64,000 nt of DNA from Asterella californica (taxonomy: Eukaryota; Streptophyta; Marchantiopsida; Marchantiales; Aytoniaceae): NCBI GenBank assembly GCA_036924285.1, contig JAYKYS010000001.1:26721501-26785500 (forward strand). Reading direction: 5' to 3'. Below are positions 59,056-64,000 of the stretch, piece by piece. Positions within the stretch are counted from its first letter, which is position 1. Each line of letters begins with the position of its first letter. Under the pieces are notes generated by a model. That model was not told the origin of the DNA and did not search any database. It saw nothing but the letters and a program-made list of their open reading frames with translations. A program made the translations under genes and the position numbers.

Positions 59056-61585
59056 GTAAGTTTTCTTTGTATTATCTGAATACACAATCTAACTCCAGCC
59101 ATGAATTATTAGGAATTATGTCTCTATCTCTGCTTGTCGGTTTTCTTCTCTCCGCTGATGACTTCGCCAGCATGCATATTATTCTCATTCGTCTCTTGAC
59201 GTATTATACGTATATTATTCATGCTAATTCGACAAGCTTGTTTTTCTTTTCCCTTCCTTGGGTATTCTCGAGGAAAAGCATCTTACTAGAAAAAGCTTAC
59301 AAAATATGGTTTGTTGCCACTCGGTCTGCTTTCTAAGCTAAGCCTTTGTTACTTTTCCCACTTCCCAACTGAAAACTTTTAGCTCCTTCCTAATCAAGTT
59401 GTCTATGCATATTTCTGCTGACGTGATTACTGGTGAGGTAGTCTTAAACCATTCACAGTTTTTTTCTATTTTCTATTCACTACCAGGTCAGTCACATGTT
59501 ACAGTGAGAAGGAGAGACGTAGAGAAGAACAGTTGGGGGGGTCTAAACACCAGTCAGAAGGGAAGTACTACACACAGTTTCCAGTGGAGCAAGTGTACTC
59601 GAACTCAGTTACCATGACGTCCAGGAGGCACGAGGCTCCAACCATGATTATATTTGCTTTTTCTAAAAGCAGAACTAATTATTTACATATGCATTTCAGA
59701 TTATCTATATCTCTCCTCCTCCACGAGTGCACAATAGCCAAAGTAGGGATCAGAGTAGCAAAGGCAAGACTGCTACTGTAGTAATGATCTCATAGTTACC
59801 GCAGTAGAGTGTGGTTCATTTCGGCAAAAAGTTAATCTCTAAAAGTCACCGGATGAAATCGGGTAAAATTTTGGTTACCAAAGGACGATACCGTAAAGTA
59901 ATTTGTTATGGACAAAACTCCCACATTTTACCGTACTCTGTAATTACCAACATATATACGACTTTGAAGTTTGTTTTATTTGAAATGAATGAATTCAGAA
60001 GTACTAAGAAAATGTATATCCTCCATATAGGTTAGATATTTCTAGTTATTTCTGGAGTGACGACGAAATGGTCCACCCTCTACGGTATTCAACAGTCCTC
60101 CACCCCACAAGATGGAAACACATCCCATCCACTTGCAGCCGCCAAAGAAGATCCCCAACGAGGGAAGGAATTCCTAAAGAAGTACCGAAATGCATATCTG
60201 TCCATGCAATGGTTGCTATTTTGCTGCACCTTGCAGCGAATCCTGCACTTCATTCTCTATTTTCTACCGGATTTCAGGGCACTGCCGGCGCCGCACGTCT
60301 GTTTGGACTCCAGACTCTGGAGCTTCTTACCGTTCTTCTCGACTTCGTGTTATCCGCCCGCCCGCTCGAAGGAACGTGTGGTCTGATTCAAGGTGGACTC
60401 CCATGCTGAGTATATCATCCGTCGATCTGACGTTCAAACAACAACAACTTGTTGCTGTTTGCACGCAATGCATGCGGTGTGTATGGCTGACGCTAACGCG
60501 TTGCGTTGCGTAGCAGAGAGATGGCAGCACTTATGGACCATCTTCGCTTTTCACACTTGACGCGCGCAGACCTGACGTAACCTCCGATCGCTTTGCATGT
60601 ACTGTCTGCATTTGAAGACGTACGCGTTCCTATGAGTGAGGGATCGGTGTTCTGGCACTGACAGTCAGTGCAAAAGAAAGGAACAGATGAAAGAGGGAAA
60701 GAGAAAAACATCCTACAGACATCAAAGTAGAAGCAGGAGAAGCGCGAAGTGTAAATAGACGAAGAGAGAGAATGATAGCAGCGCGCAGAGCCTGCATATG
60801 CACGTGATTTTCTCATGCATCCTTTTGGGCTGTATTCTATGGGGGCTTTGCGGAAGGCGTTGTTGTGTGTGGGGGGGAAGCCTTGGAAGCCTTCCTTTAC
60901 TGGGCTTTGCACTGCATGGAGTTGCGTATGAGCAGGCGATGCTCTTTAGCTGGGCCCTAGCTTGGAGCATGTGAGAGGAAAAGGTCGGAAAGGATGACGA
61001 CGACATGAGCGCTTCAAATTTTGCAGCTGAATCCGACTTGACTGCTTTGCTTTCCTTAGCTATGCTCTCCTCTCGTCTCGTACGTTGTTGTTTCGTAACG
61101 GCATTACATACGTCCCCATCTCCTCCTCCTCCTATCTGTTTCAGTCGATCGATCTATCTAACCAACTGGACTTCCCATCCCTAACGTAGTCCCCCGGGTA
61201 TGTACGGGAGTCCCCTCGGGGGGGTCTACACGCACACACGCCATGCAAAAAGCGAGAATACTTTCTAAAATGTACTGAGTCTGGTAGCTGCACATTCAAT
61301 GTTAAACAGAAGACATTTGGTTCATCATGGACTCGGTTGAAAACTGGAGACTGTTTTATGGGGTAGAATTTCAAGTGGAACATTTGATGACAAACGCTTT
61401 CCGAATGTTTATCTACTTGAGAATGAACTAAACCTTTAAGAATGAGACTGAAGTGGGGAAATGGTCGGCAAGTAAGTTCGCTCAAATATCTGATCCATAT
61501 TCCTTGAAAGGCCTTTCTCTCGCAAATATCCTTTTCAATTACTTCTTGTAAGATGATTTTGTTTTTAAGAGTATGTTGCTACTAA
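59056..61585. other. unassigned
   Basis: Several frames of 90-140 codons occur (59067-59336, 60057-60386, 60493-60912 minus), overlapping antisense frames of similar length. None has a motif I recognise. Confidence 0.4.
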
Positions 61586-61692
61586 TATTGCCTGTCAAAG
61601 CTAGAATCCTTAGAAAATATTTTTAGTTCAGGAGAGAGCGTTACAATTTCGGCCAAGAGTTCGCGGATGTTTTCTCCGAGCATTTTCTAAGG
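61586..61692 (+). mobile_element. MITE family A, left-half fragment
   Basis: TGCCTGTCAAAGCTAGAATC, TTAGAAAATATTTTTAG, GTTACAATTTCGGCCAAGAG and TTTTCTCCGAGCATTTTC keep the family's left-half order. The right half is absent. Confidence 0.55.
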
Positions 61693-63430
61693 TACCCATA
61701 TGAAACATCGTGGACTTCTTGTATCGACTTTTTGTACGATACGAGAAGTTACCAATATTGTTATTGTTATCATTTGCTGCATCTGATGAGTTGCGTTCAA
61801 ATGAATTACACTACCAACGTTTGAACGTTCTTTTCTGAACTGTAACTTGAGCTTACAGTACAGCCTGAGAATCTTGAATGTTCTATTGCATTTGGCATAA
61901 ACCCCAGACATGAGGGTCTTAGTACTTAGCATTCTTGAATCATTTCTTTTCATGAATACATATTGTACTTCATGATTGAGAATGAGCGCAAGGTGGCAGG
62001 ATGGGATGTACATGAAGCATGAAGGTGAAAGCAGCGAAAGGAGGTCGTTCCATTCGTCTCTACTACATTTGGCCCCCGGTCCCTTGATGATGAGATGATG
62101 CTCATGATCATGATGAACAACTTTCCATGGACAGGCGCGCTTCTGCTTGTGCGGGAAAAGGTGATGTCCTCTCAGCTCTCTCTGTCACCTTTTTGAGCAG
62201 TTGGTGTTGCAACAAACAATTCTCCCCGTATCTTCACCGTTGCCTTATGTACTTGCTTCCTGCATTTACTGTACTCTTTTCCCTGTCTATGTCGTACGCA
62301 TCCAAAAAGTTGGAATAGAATGGAAGCTGAAGCCTTGCGCACTACTTATCGTTCATACAAGAGCATACGAGGAAATCCTTTCAACTGAATGACATGCTGC
62401 CAGATCCCGAAGAGCATGGATGGACTTCTTGCTTCCTTGCTTCAAGGCTTTATGGGATGATATCTTTGAGAAAGAATCCGCGATCGTCGGGATAACCATG
62501 ACACGATTTATGCTTTGGATTGGCTTGCGAGGCTAGCGATGGATAAGGAGATTCTTGACGATGATGGAGATGAATGAGCGAGGGGACTTGTCCTTGAAGA
62601 TGAAGCCAGACTCTTTTGTCAGGTACGTGCCGGAAGGCATGGACTTTATGCCAAGGCTAAATTTAAGACAAGAGTTCCGATGAGGAATGGGAATCGATCG
62701 AACTTCGACGAGCTCGATGCAGAAACCAGTTGAATCTGAAAGGTTTTCCTTTTTGTCTCGCAAACATAACACCTTCTCCTCCGTCGACCCTTCTTCTAGC
62801 AGTGCGCGAGTCCAGGATCTAGAAGCAGGCTACTGGAACGTACTGTCTCAGCAGCAGCATAAAGCTGTCGCCTTTATGCTCTCAGCTCTCAACAGAAAGT
62901 TGTTGTATGCTTCCACGGACACTCTTGGAGTAACGGTTGTCGGCTGTTCTCATGGATGAGAACTTGACTTTGATCGGACGATTGGACTACAAGTAACAAG
63001 ACTCGTTACAACTTACAAGTCTGGAGGAGGAGCTTGAAGCTTCTGTGGATCAAGGAGCATCAACATCCTTTCGATGACAGATTGGACTTTGACGTGTAGA
63101 AACTTGATCAGTTAGTCAGCAAGATATTTGTCTGACGGTACGAAAACCACCTCAAATTTCTCTCCACTGAAAAGCTGATCCAGGAACATGCTCCCCTTTT
63201 ATCGAGTCTATGGACCATACAGACCTAGGCAATATGAATCAGGCCGTGAACGGATACAAGTCCACAGAGAGAGTGTGCCTCATGAGTCCCAAGAGTGTTC
63301 TCCATCAAGACTTTTCACATTTCTATGTTTTCTCTCTACTGGGGAAATGACCTACAAAGAACGAGTAGCAGTCTTCTCTTTGCTTTCCCTGTTGCTCAAG
63401 TCCATTGCCTTAGTCACCACCTAGATTCCA
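61693..63430. other. unassigned
   Basis: Moderate GC, with frames at 62127-62318, 62687-62959 and 63188-63424 lacking known motifs. A lineage-specific gene with introns cannot be ruled out. Confidence 0.35.
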
Positions 63431-63434
63431 TTTC

Positions 63435-63605
63435 CATTTTCTGCTAAAAACAGGAAAGGAAGACTTTTGTCCTGTAGCTGATCGTACGGATAGAGTGGTG
63501 GTGAAAACCCAAAAAGGAAGAAGTAGCGGGAACGGGAACGGGAACGAACGAATGGAGTCGTTGAGGAGATAGATTCGGATAAATCGATAACGTATAGTTA
63601 GTCTC
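63435..63605 (-). repeat. family C copy, minus strand
   Basis: On the minus strand ACGTTATCGATTTATCCGAA, TCTATCTCCTCAACGACTCC, ATTCGTTCG and GGGTTTTCACCACCACTC match the units at 11585-12035. It contains a small GGGAAC tandem near 63527-63545. Confidence 0.55.
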
Positions 63606-64000
63606 ACGGCAAAGAGACAAAAATAAGGGTATCGCGGGATTAACTCGTTTTTTGCTGTGAAAAAAAGTTATACAATTATACAATTTCACTGCAAGCGGAA
63701 CTCTTTGTTATTTTAGTATTATTTTTTAATGATTTATATATTATTTATTTTCTGCGAACCAGTAATAATAAGCAATAACTCATCATTTGCATCAGCATTA
63801 CAATAGTAGAATCTAGATCATATAGTTCTGAAAGCTATTTATCAAATGATGTTAATTCTAAGTTAATTCTATGTTTCTCGATTTGAGGTCATTCCTTCAC
63901 TAAATCTAGATAGCTCTTTCGACCCGACCTCATTCACAATAATCATATTATATTCATTTTTTGTAGTAAAAACATATCTCAAATTTGGTTTATCATAAAA
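63606..64000. other. AT-rich end of window
   Basis: Nothing recognised. Confidence 0.5.

Overview
This is nuclear DNA from a land plant. The evidence is TTTAGGG-type telomere-like repeats, GT-AG introns, plant-style MITEs, SINE-like, LINE-like, hAT-like and Ty3-like debris, and one clearly recognisable plant gene, a DIVARICATA-type two-MYB transcription factor. Gene density is very low (one confident host gene in 64 kb). The DNA is moderately GC-rich around that gene and AT-rich where repeats dominate. The gene is widely conserved in land plants; I lean towards a bryophyte or other non-flowering lineage, but the sequence does not settle the species.

Layout. Positions 1-14 kb are AT-rich intergenic DNA with interstitial telomere motifs, a perfect 55-nt palindrome, and copies of several dispersed repeat families; a GC-richer stretch at 5.2-9.7 kb has no recognisable gene. 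Positions 14-25.6 kb form a GC-richer island. It contains a promoter-like cluster of TCP-type sites with a TATA box (about 14.96-15.06 kb), the MYB gene (coding exons 17014-17465 and 17713-18163) with a long leader carrying small upstream ORFs, and about 7 kb of unassigned DNA with GA microsatellites and G-rich tracts. At 25.5-28.3 kb there are telomere-like repeats beside a long hairpin, then several MITEs, one with a convincing TAA target duplication. At 29.2-31.4 kb lies a broken minus-strand hAT-type transposase. At 33.8-34.5 kb MITEs are joined end to end. At 34.7-35.2 kb is a fragment of a LINE-type endonuclease, and at 36.7-37.7 kb a degenerate repeat occurs four times.

Positions 39.3-42.0 kb hold two 731-bp direct repeats about 97-98% identical, flanking a gag-like ORF and a candidate nested solo LTR. 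Positions 46.8-50.1 kb form a 3.3-kb inverted repeat with arms of about 1.2 kb. Positions 50.2-51.3 kb carry hairpin-headed AT-rich repeats and a 26-bp palindrome next to a CACTA-like end. Positions 52.2-55.0 kb carry a spliced or decayed transposase-like gene: a zinc-binding-like segment, a DDE-like core with a SAP-like motif, and a conserved C-terminal block. I consider this the most interesting item, because I link it by remembered pattern to an uncharacterised transposase type I associate with animals. Positions 55.6-57.4 kb contain three small tandem arrays. The rest has no gene I can support.

The only host gene with an inferable role is the MYB factor. Everything else is mobile-element biology; the inverted repeats could be sources of double-stranded RNA for silencing, which is inference only.
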